Of a stretch of 64,000 nt of DNA, positions 33,634 through 46,967 are shown piece by piece. The position numbers and the translations under genes were made by a program. The stretch spans positions 29,919,632-29,983,631 of the forward strand of contig CM055102.1 in NCBI GenBank assembly GCA_029204225.1, read 5' to 3'. Every line of letters starts with the position of its first letter. Position 1 is the first letter of the stretch. The notes below the pieces were generated by a model, which ran no database searches, was not told the DNA's origin, and worked only from the letters and a program-made list of their open reading frames with translations. Origin of the DNA: Diphasiastrum complanatum (lineage: Eukaryota; Streptophyta; Lycopodiopsida; Lycopodiales; Lycopodiaceae).

Positions 33634-36600
33634 ACAGATTCCTAGGAGAGAAAAAATTGGATGGACAGGAGGTGGTCCCAAAATACAAAGGACAACTGAG
33701 CACAAGGCATTACGTGCTTACAAAACATGCTAGTAATTGTCTTGATGGTTAACCATATGTAGTTTCATTTTGCTAGGAGAGTTGGCTCATGTAGTTAACA
33801 AAGTTGATCTCCTATGGGTTGATTAGAGTTTGAGCCTACCCACATACCCAATATCTACGTTTATCTTGTATTGCAAAGAAACAATGTGTAGCTTGTGACA
33901 TATATTCAGGACCCTAGAAGTTACTTATTCACCAAGAAAAGAATAATATTAAAAATGAAATATTGCCTAATATAGAACTTGTCAAACCAATTCTTCAAAA
34001 AGAGTGAAAATTAGGACGATAATATCAACCATAATAGAATAATAATAAGCTGATCATCGTTATCATGATTGGAGTGAGAAACTAATGGTATCGGTGATGT
34101 TAACTCTACTATTCACCATGTAAAATACATAGAATTTCTAAAGCTATTTACTGCAATATTTAAATGTACAATGTTAAGGCCGAACCTAACTTCAGAGCAC
34201 ACAAGCTACTAATATGTCCATGGTGTGGTTGGCAAGGTTCAAGCTTGCAGCTATGTAGCAACCTATTTTTCTCTCTTACGTTGAAACTCATCCGAGTGGC
34301 CTTGACTGACACAATATATCCGAAAGCCTATATTCAAGGATTTGTATAGGAACTTGGCTTGTGGGTTTGCTAACCCATATGTATGTGTGTGTCATGAATC
34401 ATGACGTTCTTGATGATGTGAAAGATACCCTTGGAAAACATATTGCTTCTTTGGGACCGTGAAAATCTTACAAGTTACTGCCTGGACTTTGGGGAAGTTG
34501 TACTCAGCCTAGTGCCTGGCCATTGTAAAATTGGTTATTGGATAAGTCTAGCTAAGTATCAAATTCTCAATAGAAAACTCAAATTTTCCGTCATAAACAA
34601 AAATCACAGTGTTATCACATATACAGGTGAATTTGACATGCACATTGAGTGATACCTAGCTAGACTAATCCGTGACCTTTGCTACATTCACACTTTATAG
34701 TTTGAGGTTGCTGCGCTATTGTCTGCTCCGTTGCTCATATCTTTTTATGTTTGTAGCTCTTTATTTGAGACTGATACTTCTAGCATCTGTTATGCACAGA
34801 TATACAATGTATATAGGAGTATAAGACTCAGCCTCAACAAGCAGCACAATGCTCAGGCATGTCAGTCTCGCAGCGGGGTGGGGCGGTGACAGGCGACGTT
34901 CAAGCTTGGGTCACCGTGACAGGAATTGTGCACTCAAGCCTTGGAAATTGTGACAGGAATTGTTGCAGAAATTTTCTTCTTGTTCAAATCAACCCACTGC
35001 TGGCCTTGAAAAGGATCATAATCATTAGTGGCTATGCTCTACGATCCTTTTCATTGCTGGAATCTGATAATATAATCAGGTTAGATACTTCATTCTAATT
35101 AATATACATATAGCTAATCGTTTCATGTACAGTGTGGTCTTCCTCACGAGATGTTGATAAGGAGGAGCGAAGTCGATGCTTGCTGCTTCTGTGACACATA
35201 CATCTTATGACCACTTGTGACTTGGCTAATTCGCTATCTACCAGTCAAGCATCTAAGTTGCTATGTGATTACAATACAGTACAAATTATACTAAATAGAA
35301 ACGCGGTCCCGCCCTGCAGTCAGCTGCTACTGATACAGAGGACGGTACAATATCACGTAAGATTTTCATCGATAACACTCAATCACACCGTACACCGTGC
35401 CGTTGAACCCAAAATTGGTAGAAAAATAAGACCAATTGCTCCTTCCCTGTTTGCTCTTCGCTGCAAACACACGGAGCAGCTGCTGCAGAAGCGTCGGGAC
35501 TTAGAAATCATTTTTGCTAAGGATGATGGGCCACAACCGTGGTCCACGAATTCTACTCGCCCACGAAAGAACCAACGCTACCATTGTAGTTTGTCACTAC
35601 AAGGAGAGATATCTCCTTAAAAAAGCGTGAAAGATATTGGCATTGGAGACGGCAGTGCTCACTGCTGGCACGAATTTGCCAAATTAATTTACTGGTGCAG
35701 CTGCAGTTTCGCTTCCAAGCACAGACTCCTCGCATGCTGCTCAAATGATTTCTCGTAGGAGGATAAAGGGTAAAAGCCACCATCACTCCCTTTAGAATCT
35801 TTCCATTGGCCCACTCTACAATTTCGATTTTATTCTGTCATCATGACCTTTCCTATATATACTTGCACGTTATTCCTTATCAACCCTTGTTTTTCGTTCA
35901 CTTTTGGTCACGTTGTCTATGATTGACTTGCAAATCAGTTTGACGTATGTCGACATTCATGTAGTGCACATCACAAATATAATTATACAAATGTCATGCA
36001 CCAATGCAAGAAAAAAACAAAATATCCACTCCCTATTTAAAATATTGTTAACGACAAAAGAAAATTGCATATGCTCCTGAGCTATCCCATAATTTCAACA
36101 ACCATTTATGTAGAGAGAGTGGTCTATCTAGTGACCCTTACTAGTGGTTGAGTACTTCCTTCTCAAAGTCACAACTCATCGATCAAGGTGACTAGAAACC
36201 ATTCTCCTACATAAAACTTGGCCAAATTCTTTGCTGACTAATATCTTAAATGAGTTTAAGATCAGACCTAAACAAGATATGGTGAGAGCACATGAAATAA
36301 AAGATATGTTGAATACTTAGGGTTGAGGCTTGTTTCATGGTAAGAAATCATTCAATGCAAGGCTTATTCTTAGTACATAATATGCAAATAATTATCATGA
36401 TTTTATTATGCCAATTACAAAAAAGGAAAATTGAAATATGTTTTTTTGTTGTGCAAATACTCATTATTATGTGTGAGGTTCATAAGTGAAAGCCCAAAAC
36501 TCTCAATCAAGCAATGGAGCTTTTGCTTCAATTAATGACCACCATAGATTCAATGATAGATCAATGACATGAAATGGTGACTCCAAATCGTCCAAGGAAG

Positions 36601-36640
36601 ATTAGTCTAACAAGAAATTTTAGTTAGGTTTCCAATCCAA
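33634..36640. other. Unannotated interval
   Basis: About 3 kb without a recognisable gene. The + frame at 35207-35620 (137 codons) is the longest; it has no domain, and its composition gives no support for a gene. Nothing else stands out. Confidence 0.3.
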
Positions 36641-38909
36641 GAAAAGAACTTCAAAGAGAAGAGATATGTTTTGCCCATATGAGAGTAAAATGCTCTATAA
36701 AGGGGTCATAGTGTCATTATACCTTTGCTTCCAATATGCTGAAAAACATTCAACTAAGTGGGGATCGTCTAAGTATGAGTCTACAAGACATGATTATGAT
36801 AGAAGTAATTATGCCAAGTCTACATATAGGGATGATGGAGATAGACTCAAATATGTTCAGTTTTCCATAGTAAAAGAAGCCGACAAAAAGAATTCTACTA
36901 GGAGACAGTTTGTTATGATGGAGGCAAAGCCTGAAGTAAGGATAATTAGATCTAAATCTGAGATTGTTCATCTTCAACAAGTGGGTTAATGTTTCACATA
37001 CAAACAGAAGTATAACTTACTTGGGCATAAGTGTCACAACCAAGTCTCCCATACAATAATGGATAAGGGGAGTTTTCTATTAGAAGAGATAAGGAAGCGA
37101 AGTTATTAGGCATATCTATCTCTAAATGCTTTCAATGGATCCCATTCGAATCAAACATTTTGTATTGTAGTGTTGGTCACAACATAAGAAAAGTGTTTTG
37201 CCTAGTAGATAGTAGTAGTACATATAATTTCTTTAATAGTCGATCTCTTAAAAGTTGTGATTTGTATCTATAAGGGTCTTCAAATGAGATGAAAACCCAA
37301 ATAGCGAATAAATCAACTATTCCCTACAACAAAATTACAATATTGAAGTTGCAGATTGACAATTACACTCTCAAGACACAATTTCACATATAGTTGAAAT
37401 GGGTCCTATTGATATTATTCTAGAAGTGGAATGGCTTAAGGCTTTGGTAATGTGACAATGAACTTTGCACAAGGATTAATGAGCTTCAAGCAAGAAAAGA
37501 AATAATACAAAAGCCTATATATATAGTATTCAATCCATGCATCATAATTCAGCTTTGTAGCTGATTTTTGTAGAACACTATCCAGGGTCAAAAAGCAGGT
37601 GAAAGATCCAAGGATTTGAAAAATCTTGGGTAAATTCTTAGACATATTTGTGGGGCAATTGCCTAAGGGAGACCCATCAACTCGATTCATGGATCATACC
37701 ATTGAATTTGGGCCAGGATCTAAATCAATCAACTTATCACCTTACAGATTGTCAACAGAGAAAAAGGAGAAAAGTGCACAAACAAGTCCAAGAGCTACTT
37801 AGGAATTTTTTGTTTGAAATAAGTCACCTTTTGCCTCTTCAATGTTACTTGTTAAAAAAAAGAATGGAATGTTTTAGGTGTGTATTAATTATTTGGCTCT
37901 TAACAAGGTCACTTTTAAAAACAGATATCTTATTCCAAGGGTAGATAATTTATTGGATGCTTTATGCAAGTGGAGTATGATGCTCTCATGGAAAATCATA
38001 CTTGGGATCTTGTTGATCTTTTTCAAGGGAAGAAACCACTTTTCGAACTAACATGAAACATTATGAATTCAAGGTTATGCCATTTGGCTTAACTAATGCT
38101 CTTGCCATGTTTCAAGCCCTTATGAATAGGATCTTTAAACCAGCTTGTCTATACTTGTTTGTATTGGTGCTTTTGGATATCATCTTAATATATAGCAGAA
38201 ACATGGAGGAGCATGCAAAATATTTGGAATTGATTTTGAGTATGAGAAATTATCAATTATTTGCAAACTGCCCAAATGATAGTTTTCCCAGGATGAGGTG
38301 GAATACTTGGGACACATTGTTTCTAAGGAAAATCAAAGTGGATCAAAAGAAGATTGAAGTAATCAAGAATTGAAAGTCACTCAACAATGTAAGAGAACTG
38401 AGAGACTTTCTAGATTTGGCATCTTATTACAGAAGATTCATCCAAAACTTCTCAAAAGTTGTAGCACCCCTTACTCATATTTTGAGGAAGGATACGTTTG
38501 AGTGGAATAAAGAAGCTCAAATGAGTTTTGAAGCTTTGAAAAAAGTTCTAATAATAGCTCTCCTCTTGGTTCAACCAAATTTTAGCTTACCTTTCATGGC
38601 TACTATGAATGCTAGTGGGTCTAAATTAGGGGCTGTTTTAAGTCAGTTAGATGGAGTCATCGCTTATGAGAATAGGAAAATCATCAATTCTGAGGCATCC
38701 TATCCTATTCATGATAAGAAAATGATGACAATTGTGCATGCAATTAAGAAATGACAACATTCCTTATATGATTCCGAATTCTTGATTAAAAGTGATGACC
38801 ATAGTTTGAAATATTTCTTGAGCTAGAAGCAATTGAATGGCAAGCAAAAGAGATGGTTGTCACAAGTTCAGTCCTATGATTTTTATATTGAATATCTTAA
38901 CCGAAAGAT
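36640..38909 (+). pseudogene. Gypsy retrotransposon, left part: gag end, protease, RT, RNase H
   Basis: A gag-end finger-like motif CFTYKQKYNLLGHKC (about 36990-37034) is followed by a protease active site LVDSSSTYNFFNS (37202-37240; the usual DSG is DSS) and IDIILEVEWLKAL. RT follows in several frames: VQELL and SPFASSMLLVKKKNG (about 37780-37866), [22 protein letters not shown] (38053-38120), and [13 protein letters not shown], where the catalytic DD is DI. RNase H reads ASYYRRFIQNFSKVVAPLTH (38419 on) and GSKLGAVLSQ. The element is cut at 38914 by a copia insertion and resumes at 44984. Confidence 0.85.
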
Positions 38910-38914
38910 AGACG

Positions 38915-39188
38915 ACTTAGAATTTGCTTCGCACAAAAACACAGATCATGCTACACAGTAACACAGACAGAAAACACTCTCCACTGCAAGCTCACATAGC
39001 AACTGTGTTTCTCAAAATGAAATTACACTGTATATATAGTTGCTCACTCAGGCAACCCATGCATGACCCAGGTTGCCGTTGGCGGGACGCATGTCCCATC
39101 GACTTGCCTCGTGGCTAGGCCAACTGATCCTTATCCACTGATAGGACCCATAGTACAGTAGCACAATGGTTCTACTTTAATTCTAACT
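38915..39188 (-). repeat. 3' LTR of nested copia element
   Basis: 274 bp; + strand starts ACTTAGAATTTGC and ends AATTCTAACT, so the sense ends are AG...GT rather than TG...CA. Confidence 0.93.
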
Positions 39189-39201
39189 CTCTCCCTTAAA
39201 G
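39189..39201 (-). other. Polypurine tract of nested copia element
   Basis: The sense strand reads TTTAAGGGAGAG directly before the 3' LTR, the expected place for plus-strand priming. Confidence 0.8.
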
Positions 39202-39418
39202 TAGAGTCTACTTTTTATACAGTCATATACATAGCTTTAAAGTCAATAAACTTTAAGTACAGAAAACTTTGATCTAAACTTATCAAACTTTTCTCCAACA
39301 AGTGGCTTAGTGAAAATATCAGCTAGTTGTTCTTCTATGCTACAATGAACAACATGAATTTCATGACTCAGCAGCCTCTCACGTATAAAGTGATACTGAA
39401 TCTCAATCGCATTGAACA

Positions 39419-42400
39419 CTAGATTCTTGCTAGCTGAATGCCACTCTGACTGTCGCTATGTAATGTCGTGGGATTTTTCTGCTTCATGCCAACTTCTTCC
39501 AAGATTTGTCTCAACCACATAGCTTCTTGTGCTGCTCTACACATTGCCTTATACTCTGCTTCTTTGGTGGAAAGAGCAATTGTACTCTGCTTCTCACTAG
39601 ACCAGAAAAAGCAACTACCACAAAGCTGGAATACATACCCTGTGGTGGATCTACGATCATCATAGTCACCTCCCCAATCCCCATCCACATAGCCACACAA
39701 CTCAGGTAAACCCTCATGCTTCCTGTAAATCAAGCCATAATCTGAAGTGCCTTTCACATAACGCAAAATGCGTTTAGCTGCCTTTCAATGCGTTTCCGTA
39801 GGTGCTGCCATAAACTGACTTATGATGCCAACAACATAGCATATATCTGGTCTAGTCATGGTAAGGTAAATCAAGCTCCCTACTAACTGTATATACAATG
39901 TAGCATCAAATGACTGTGACTCATCAAGCTTAGAAAGCTTTTTACCTGGTTCAATAGGAGTATTTACTGGTTTGCAATCTTGCAACCTAAACCTGTGCAG
40001 CAACTCTTTGACATACTTCACCTATGTTAAACCCACTTCGTGTCCTTTCTCCACACCTCTACTCCAAGGCAATAATGCATCAGGCTAAGATCTTTCATCT
40101 CGAATTGTTCCATGAGGTCTTTCTTGATCATGTCTATCATCTCTTGATTATTTCCCGTAATAATCAAGTCATCAACATAAAGAGCAATCAAAGCAACCAT
40201 ACCATCAAAGCATAAGACGTATAGATTTGAATCAGAATGTGTTCTCACCATCCCCTTTGAACGAAAGTAGGCATCAATCTTGGTATACCACGCACGTGGT
40301 GCCTGTTTAAGACCATAAAGCGCTTTCTTCAAGCGACATACTTTATTTTCTTGTCCCTTCACTACAAAGCCTTCAGGTTGATCCATGAACACTTCTTCTT
40401 CTAAATCACCACTTAGAAAAGTAGATTTCACATCCATCTGATGCAAAGGCCAACCAAAATGTGAAGCTAAAGCAACAAGTAGACGTAGAGTATTCCACCT
40501 ACAAACCGACGCAAAGGTCTCCTCATAGTCGATGCCTTTACTTTGTGCATACCCTTTGATCACCAATCTTGCCTTGTGCTTGGCTATACTTCCATCTGCA
40601 TGGTACTTAGTCCTGTATACCCATTTGCAACCAATGGGTTTCTTGCCAACTGGTGGTTCTACTAAGTCCCATGTGCTATGTTTAGCAATTGACTCCATCT
40701 CCTCTCCCATGGCCTTGACCCAAATGTCATCATCCTTCGCTTCACCATAAGTCGAAGGTTCTTTGCTTTGAATAATGCTAGATAAGAGAGCATAATTTGC
40801 TTCATACCTTTTAGGTTGTGTCTTCTCTCTTGTTGATCTTCGTAGCTCTCTCTAGCTAGATGATCCTGGAAAGTCATCCATGTCGCGGCTCTCCAACAAT
40901 CTCTCAAACCACTTAGGGAGCTTCCTGTCAGGTGATCGGCTTCTTGGTGAAAATGTATCCCACGGTACATCCTTCTCCTTGCGTTTGTCACCTGCAACTT
41001 CAATCCTTCTTGCACCAAAAGGTTTGTCCCTACCTCTCCAACCTATCTCTTGAGGTTGAGTAGTAGTATCTTGAGATGTATCCTCTTTTTCATCACTTGG
41101 AAGGTCAATGAATGGATCATCATCAGGTGGTATCCTCACTATACCATATTCCCCACTGTGTGTCTCTATCTTCTCAGCATCCTCGTCTTCATACATCTTG
41201 AATTCATCAAAGATAACATCACGGCTTATATGGACTTTGTTTTCCACTGGATCAAAACATCTATAGCCCTTCACACGGTCATCATATCCCAGGAATATAC
41301 ACTTGATAGCTTTTACATCAAGTTTACGTTTCTCTTTCTTAGGAATGTGTACAAAGGCCTTACATCCAAAGATTCGCAAGTGGTTCACCTTTGGCTTCTT
41401 CTTCGTGAATGCTTCCTCAGGTGTTATCTTTGGTATGGCAATGGTAGGACTTCTATTTTGAAGATAGATTGTCGTGTTGCATGCTTCTGACCCAAAATCT
41501 TTTGGTAGTTTCATCTTAGCTAGCATAGATCTGGCACTTTCCACAATCGTCCGATTCTTGTGCTCAGCTACACCAGTGAGAGCAGGAGTATGAGATTGCG
41601 TAAATTGTCTTTTAATCCCACATTGATCACAAAGATCATTGAAGTCACTAGACTTGTACTCACCTCCACTATCTGATCTTAGGACTTTGATCTTCCTACC
41701 TGTCTAATTTTCGACCAATGCTTTGAGGCTTTTGAAGTTGTCAAATGCATCTGATTTCTTCTTCAAGAAGTAGATCCACGTCTTACGTGACATATTATCA
41801 ATGATGGTCATGAAATAGAAGACTTTAACTAAGGACATGGTCCTCATAGGCCCGCATAAATCTGTGTGGATTAAATCCAGGATGTTCTTTGCTCTTGCAA
41901 CACCCCCTTTATTGAACTTCTCTCGATGCTGCTTCCCATATACACAAGATTCGCACATCGATTTCAAGTGATCTTCTATGGTAGGCGATCCTGTTACCAT
42001 CTCCAATTTTCTCAGCAAACTGAGGCTTCCCAAGTTCAAGTGACCAAGCCTCTTTTGCCACAACTCAGTTTGTGATGGAATGGACGATACAAGTCCATGT
42101 TTTCCCTTGATTGTAGCATTCAACCTGTACAGTTTTGTATTGGGCTCTCTTACTCCATCTGCAATAACTTTGAAATTTTGGTTCACATCCTTCACAAAGC
42201 AACGATCATGGGAGAATTCTACTTTCAACTTTTGATCAGTAATGACTCCAACAGAAAGTAGATTTTTCTTCAAACCTGGTACATAAAGTACCTCCCTGAT
42301 TATCCTGCTTTTGCCATCAGGTAGTTGGATTGAAACGGTGCCTATCCCCTTGATCTTGAACACCTCACCATTTGCTTGTGAAATGGGCGTTCCATTATCC

Positions 42401-43365
42401 AACACTTTCATGCTACTGAACCAATTCTTGTTACTTGTCATGTGTCTTGTGGCTTCCGAGTCAATATACCACGCTTGATCATCTTGATTAGATGACAATG
42501 CATATATGAAGATGCTAGAGTCTTCAATCTCACCCTCATCGACAAGGTTACCTGCTTGTTTTGGTTTCCCCTTGCCTTGTTCCACCAGGAATTTGCGACA
42601 TTCACTCTTCCAATGGCCCTTTTTACCACAATGGAAGCACTTGCCTTTCTTGTTGGTCTTACTGGAAGATCCCTCATCCTCCTGAGACTTGACAAATTGC
42701 TGCTTAGACTTCTTCTTGCCCTTGCCCTTGCCTTGTTTTTGGCGTGTCGCAAGTGCCTGATCGTCAGTATTTTGACGTCTAGCTTTCACCATTTCTCGTC
42801 GTTGCTCTTCTTGCATCAAGATTCATGTGAGCTCGTCAAAGGTTGGCAATCTTTCTCTTGATGCTATTCCACTCACAAACATCTGATAGGGTTCTGCAAT
42901 GCCACACAATGCATTGTGCACCAGCTCCACATCACGTATGCACTCACCAATAGAATGCAGTTCATCCCTCATTGTCTTGATTCTGGTCATGTATGTCTAA
43001 ATGTGCTCTCCTTGCTCCATTCGGGCACTATTCAGCTTTGACTTCAGAAACATGAATCTTGACGGATTTGACGTCTCGAACTGCTCCTTTAGCACATCCC
43101 ATGCCTGTCTGGATGTAACAACATCACAAATGTGGGTAATGATGTGATCCTTCACTGACAAGTTAATGAAGGTCAAAGCTTTCCTCATCTTTTTGTCGAA
43201 CACTTTGATATCCACTTCATTTGGTGGCCTTCTCCCACATGTGACGACTTCCCACACGCCTTTCTCCATTAGTATGTTTTTCATTTTGAATTTCCACACT
43301 GCATAGTTGGAAATCCCGTCCAATTTGCTACTTTCACTCAAAATGGACTCTCCCATGTTTGCCAT
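39419..43365 (-). pseudogene. Copia gag-pol polyprotein, nearly intact
   Basis: One minus-strand frame from the ATG at 43365 runs to about 40027 with only four stops (near 42996, 42822, 41703 and 40851). Domains in order: gag (SSKLDGISNYAVWKFKMKNI), CCHC knuckle CFHCGKKGHWKSEC (~42615-42655), protease WYIDSEATRHMTS (the DSGA motif is DSEA), pre-integrase LWQKRLGHLNLGSL and CESCVYGKQH, integrase DLIHTDLCGPM, SDSGGEY and TGVAEHKNRT, RT (WVYRTKYHADGSIAKHKARL, QMDVKSTFLSGDL, LKKALYGLKQAPRAWY, ALYVDDLIITG with the intact YVDD box). After a shift near 40024, RNase H follows (DGDWGGDYDDRRSTTGYVFQ, STKEAEYKAM). The first half of RNase H is at 39785-40021. Few lesions suggest a fairly late insertion. 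Confidence 0.93.
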
Positions 43366-44691
43366 CGCAAAACTGCTTGAAACTTATGCCGTAGGCTAAA
43401 AACAGTATGCCGAGGCCAACAGTGATGTCAGAAGTTGGAAATAATGACTTGCACTTTTTTCTTTACCATGCCACTCATCGCTTTTCCACCAATTTGAAAG
43501 CCAAATCGGCGTCGCCTTCCAAAATGCACTCAGTCGTCAACTCCCAAGTTCGTGCCCAATGAAATGGTGAAATCACTTCTGGTGCATTCTGATCACTTCT
43601 CCGCTGCAATCACTGTATTTTGTGGTAGCTTACTTGCAAGTACAGTTCGGGTGCCCTTCCCTTGGGATTATAGACTTTCGTTTGGTCAAAATAGGCTAAA
43701 GGACTAAAAAAATAAGGGCTTTTTGAACTTTTGAACTATTTCTTCACCTTTTCACCTTTCACATGTGAAGGGACCCAAGTCCAATTTCAGTTTGAAAATT
43801 TTTAATGAAGTTGAATGGCCAATCTTCCTTCAATGGCCTTCAAGTCCTTTCAAAGCCCCTTTCACCTCAATCCAATGGCTACCTTGGATCCAATGGCCCA
43901 CAACTGTTCTTGGAGGCTCGATCTTTACCACAGATCTATGTGACTGGAGATCCGACGATCTTGGCGCTTTTGTGCGCTGATCCACGCGCTTGCAGACACG
44001 TCTCACTTTGGAACACTATGTGTTCTTTGGTTTTGAAGCGTGCGACCAGTCGTCACGGCCTTCACGACCTCTCCTCCTCTTTCCTGATTTCTTGCTTCTT
44101 TTCAAGCCAAATCAGCTTGTTCTTGTTTTTGGGGCATTTTTTATCCAATCTGAATCTGTAGCTGGCTGCGCCCTATCTCTGCGCCCTGGAGGAACTTTTC
44201 AGATATGTATTTGGCCTTGGAACGACTGAGAACAGCTGGGTTTTCCAACAGTTTTCTGATTTTTACCAAGAAACCCTTCTTCAGCTCTTTTCCAAGCAAT
44301 TCTCAGCTTTACTCTGAGTTTTTTTTTTCTTACAAATTCAACCTCCTTGAGGTTGTCCTAGTCCTACCAATCTGATTGGACTGACGACATACGATTTGGT
44401 AAGGATTTCACCACACACGATTCAACTTTGCAGAGAAAGCTTCAAAACCCCACCGAAGCTGAGAAATTCACATTTTTCTCAGTTTTTCACCAAATCCTGC
44501 CCTGTCAATTGCTATGGCCACTATCACTGCTCTTTGCAGCTCCTCTGCAAATCCCTTTACGCCTAACGACTGTCTATATAGTGACTTTTCTTTCTGTCTT
44601 CAGCCCGCCGTAAACCCCGAACTCTCAGAAGACTTCTCTTCTCCTAAAGCTCTCTTCGACGACAATGCTATACTGTGTACACTCCCTGTAT
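43366..44691 (-). other. Untranslated leader of nested copia element
   Basis: About 1.3 kb between primer site and gag with no recognisable coding. The + frames here (43765-44229) are antisense and have no domain. Confidence 0.6.
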
Positions 44692-44704
44692 GACTCTGAT
44701 ACCA
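44692..44704 (-). other. Primer-binding site of nested copia element
   Basis: The minus strand reads TGGTATCAGAGTC directly after the LTR end, matching initiator tRNA-Met for the first 11 bases. Confidence 0.93.
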
Positions 44705-44978
44705 ACTTAGAATTTGCTTCGCACAGGAACATAGATCATGCTACACAGTAACACAGACAGAAAACACTCTCCACTGCAAGCTCACATAGCAACTATATTT
44801 CTCAAAATGAAATTACACTGTACATATAGTGGTTCACTCAGGCAACCCATGCATGACCTAGGTTGCCGTTGGCGGGACACGTGACCCGTCGACTTGCCTC
44901 GTGCCGAGGCCAACTGATCCTTATCCACTGATAGGACCCACAGTACATTAGCACAGTGATTCTACATAAATTCTAACT
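44705..44978 (-). repeat. 5' LTR of nested copia element
   Basis: Same length (274 bp) and ends as the 3' LTR; about 92% identical by eye. Confidence 0.93.
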
Positions 44979-44983
44979 AGACG

Positions 44984-45050
44984 TAGTTGTTGATGCATTG
45001 TCAAGAATATGGCCTATATAGGATGTAGGCATTAATTGAAACTATAGAGG
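44984..45050 (+). pseudogene. Gypsy RNase H end, right part
   Basis: Directly after the second AGACG the frame reads VVVDALSRIW, the end of the gypsy RNase H/tether motif (usually NVVADALSR). It continues the sequence cut at 38914. It stops soon after, and no integrase is recognised downstream. Confidence 0.8.
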
Positions 45051-46090
45051 AATATCTAACCTATGTGGGTGAATATGAGAAGCAAATTCTAAACCATTCC
45101 AATGACGGAGGGACATAGAATGTTATGGTCAAAATTTAAGTTAGGTTCAATATCTACGCTAGAGGCATCAAAAGAAAACCGGCCGAGATTGTCCATGTGG
45201 ATGTTGAATTTCGATTTCCACTTGGACATCGGAATGCAATGTCCAAAAGCTTATGTGTTTTTCCATGTGGAATACATCGTCTGACATCTTTTTGGTTACA
45301 TGGACACCGGAATGTGATGGATAATACTAGTGTTGGATTCCAACGTCTGCTAAAATTTTTGACGAACATAAAATTGGCCAAAATCATAACAGATCATCGA
45401 CAAATGCCCAATGGACAAATATCTATGAAAATGTAATGAATATTTGTTTGTCAAAATTCAATGGCTCAAATCATATGTAAAAATAAAATAAAATGCATTA
45501 AAAACATTGTGCTATTTTCATAGCAAGTTGTATTTTGGAGCTAGTGGAGCAACATTCATGGTTTAAGGTTTGATTAAACGTTGCATCTTATGATTCCCTG
45601 AATGCAAAGCCCACTCATCTTTAGTGGGGAGCCATCCATAGTCCGCCATCTATCCATACAAAATTTAGGGTTTAAAGTTTATGGATTGGAGCCCTCCTTG
45701 AAAATCAAGATGCATATCAAAAAATCACAAATAATCTATTGAATATTTGAAGAACAAGCTGTTAGATCTTAAATAGGACTTACACTACATCCTACAACTC
45801 TAGCTACCCTCAAATTAGCAAGCAATTCTGTCATTGGATTTGAAGGTGCATTAAAGTGATTTTCTATCACAGTAGCTAGAAAAACCATCTACAAATATTT
45901 TTAATCATAAGCATGTTTGTAGAAAATAAGAGCTACCCCCTTTTGTTAGGATGACAACAATTTAGATTAGGTCATTCCATGGGGGATACCCCTACAGTAA
46001 CTAGTGTACTGATCTTTGGGAAGAGAGACTCATCCTCCTTTTAATAAGAAAAATGTCCTCTAGTGAGTCAGATTCTAAGACTAGTAAAAA
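45051..46090. other. Unannotated interval
   Basis: About 1 kb without recognised domains. The + and - frames at 45102-45436 overlap each other and have no support. Confidence 0.3.
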
Positions 46091-46340
46091 GTGAGTCAAA
46101 TCCCAAGGATATCATTGGGGTGAGATGGAATACCCTTGAAGAATAACTCTCAAAAGTACATGATGCAGATATCCCCATCTTAGCAAAGCAAAAAGAGCGT
46201 ATTTTTGAAAAACTTTGTCAAAAATACCAACGTGTCTTTCTATGGGATTATATCAATCTGATAGAAATACCCCCTAGACTAGTAATGCACTTCATAGCCC
46301 TTAAACTTAATGCCAAACATGTGCAACATAAGTAGAAGAA
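46090..46340 (+). pseudogene. Gypsy RT N-terminal scrap
   Basis: The frame reads DADIPILAKQKERIFEKLCQ, KYQRVFLWDY, IPPRLVMHFIALKLNAKHVQ. This matches the conserved segment before the gypsy RT fingers (K.DVFAW.Y..M.GI.P.I..H.L...). It ends at the LTR fragment starting at 46343. Confidence 0.6.
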
Positions 46341-46342
46341 AT

Positions 46343-46900
46343 TGTTGGAAATTAAGCTCATAGTTTCCTCCTTGAACTTAGACGGTCGAATCATTTGAAG
46401 AAAGATTGCATTAGACTTCTGGCTGATCTTCATCCATGGATCAAAGCATAAAGGGTTACCAATCCCATCTTGTTTACATTCGAATGTCCAATCCACATTA
46501 TCTGAAAGACATTGAAGACCTGGCCATCTTCAACAACTTCAACAAAATCCATAGTTTCTAGTAGTCTGCATAAATGAACTATTTCTACAGACACAAAGGA
46601 AAGTTTAGCAAGCAAGGACAGCCAAACTATCGGTTATAAACGATGGCCAAAGCTACCGCCAAGGCACTGCAAGGAACTTTCTTAGGGACTGACCATCTAG
46701 AGCTGCCAAGGCACCGCAAAAGTCAACATCGCGGCTATCAGTAAAGACCAACGAACCGTCTAAGCTACCATCAGAAATTGCCTAGGCACCGTAGGGGTCA
46801 ACATTGTGGTTATAAACGAAGACCACTCACCGCAAGGAAATCGCAATATTGTGATTGTGGTCTGCATACGGTTGCAATAGACACCGTTATTTCACATTCT
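46343..46900 (+). repeat. Truncated LTR fragment of a copia element
   Basis: Homologous to the first ~590 bp of the LTR at 48005-49173 (TGTTGGAAATTAAGCTCA against TATTGAAAAATAAGCTCA, then continuous similarity). It stops near 46900 without the promoter part, primer site or gag, and pol follows within 70 bases. Confidence 0.85.
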
Positions 46901-46967
46901 CATCAATTGGAGTCAAATAAGCTGAGAGTCTTTTTATTTTAACGACTGTAACGTTTATTCCAAATAC

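Larger units (their letters stand above)
38915..44978 (-). mobile_element. Nested Ty1-copia element with non-canonical LTR ends
   Basis: It is flanked by the 5-bp duplication AGACG (38910-38914 and 44979-44983). LTRs are 274 bp each (38915-39188 and 44705-44978), differing at about 20 positions by eye. The primer site TGGTATCAGAG lies immediately inside the 5' LTR and a purine tract immediately inside the 3' LTR. It inserted into the RNase H end of a gypsy element, whose frame is continuous across the empty site. One frame covers gag to RT with four stops; a frameshift follows. Confidence 0.95.

Noticed and set aside
35207..35620. 137-codon + strand ORF
   Set aside because: No recognisable domain and no splice or promoter context; probably a chance frame.
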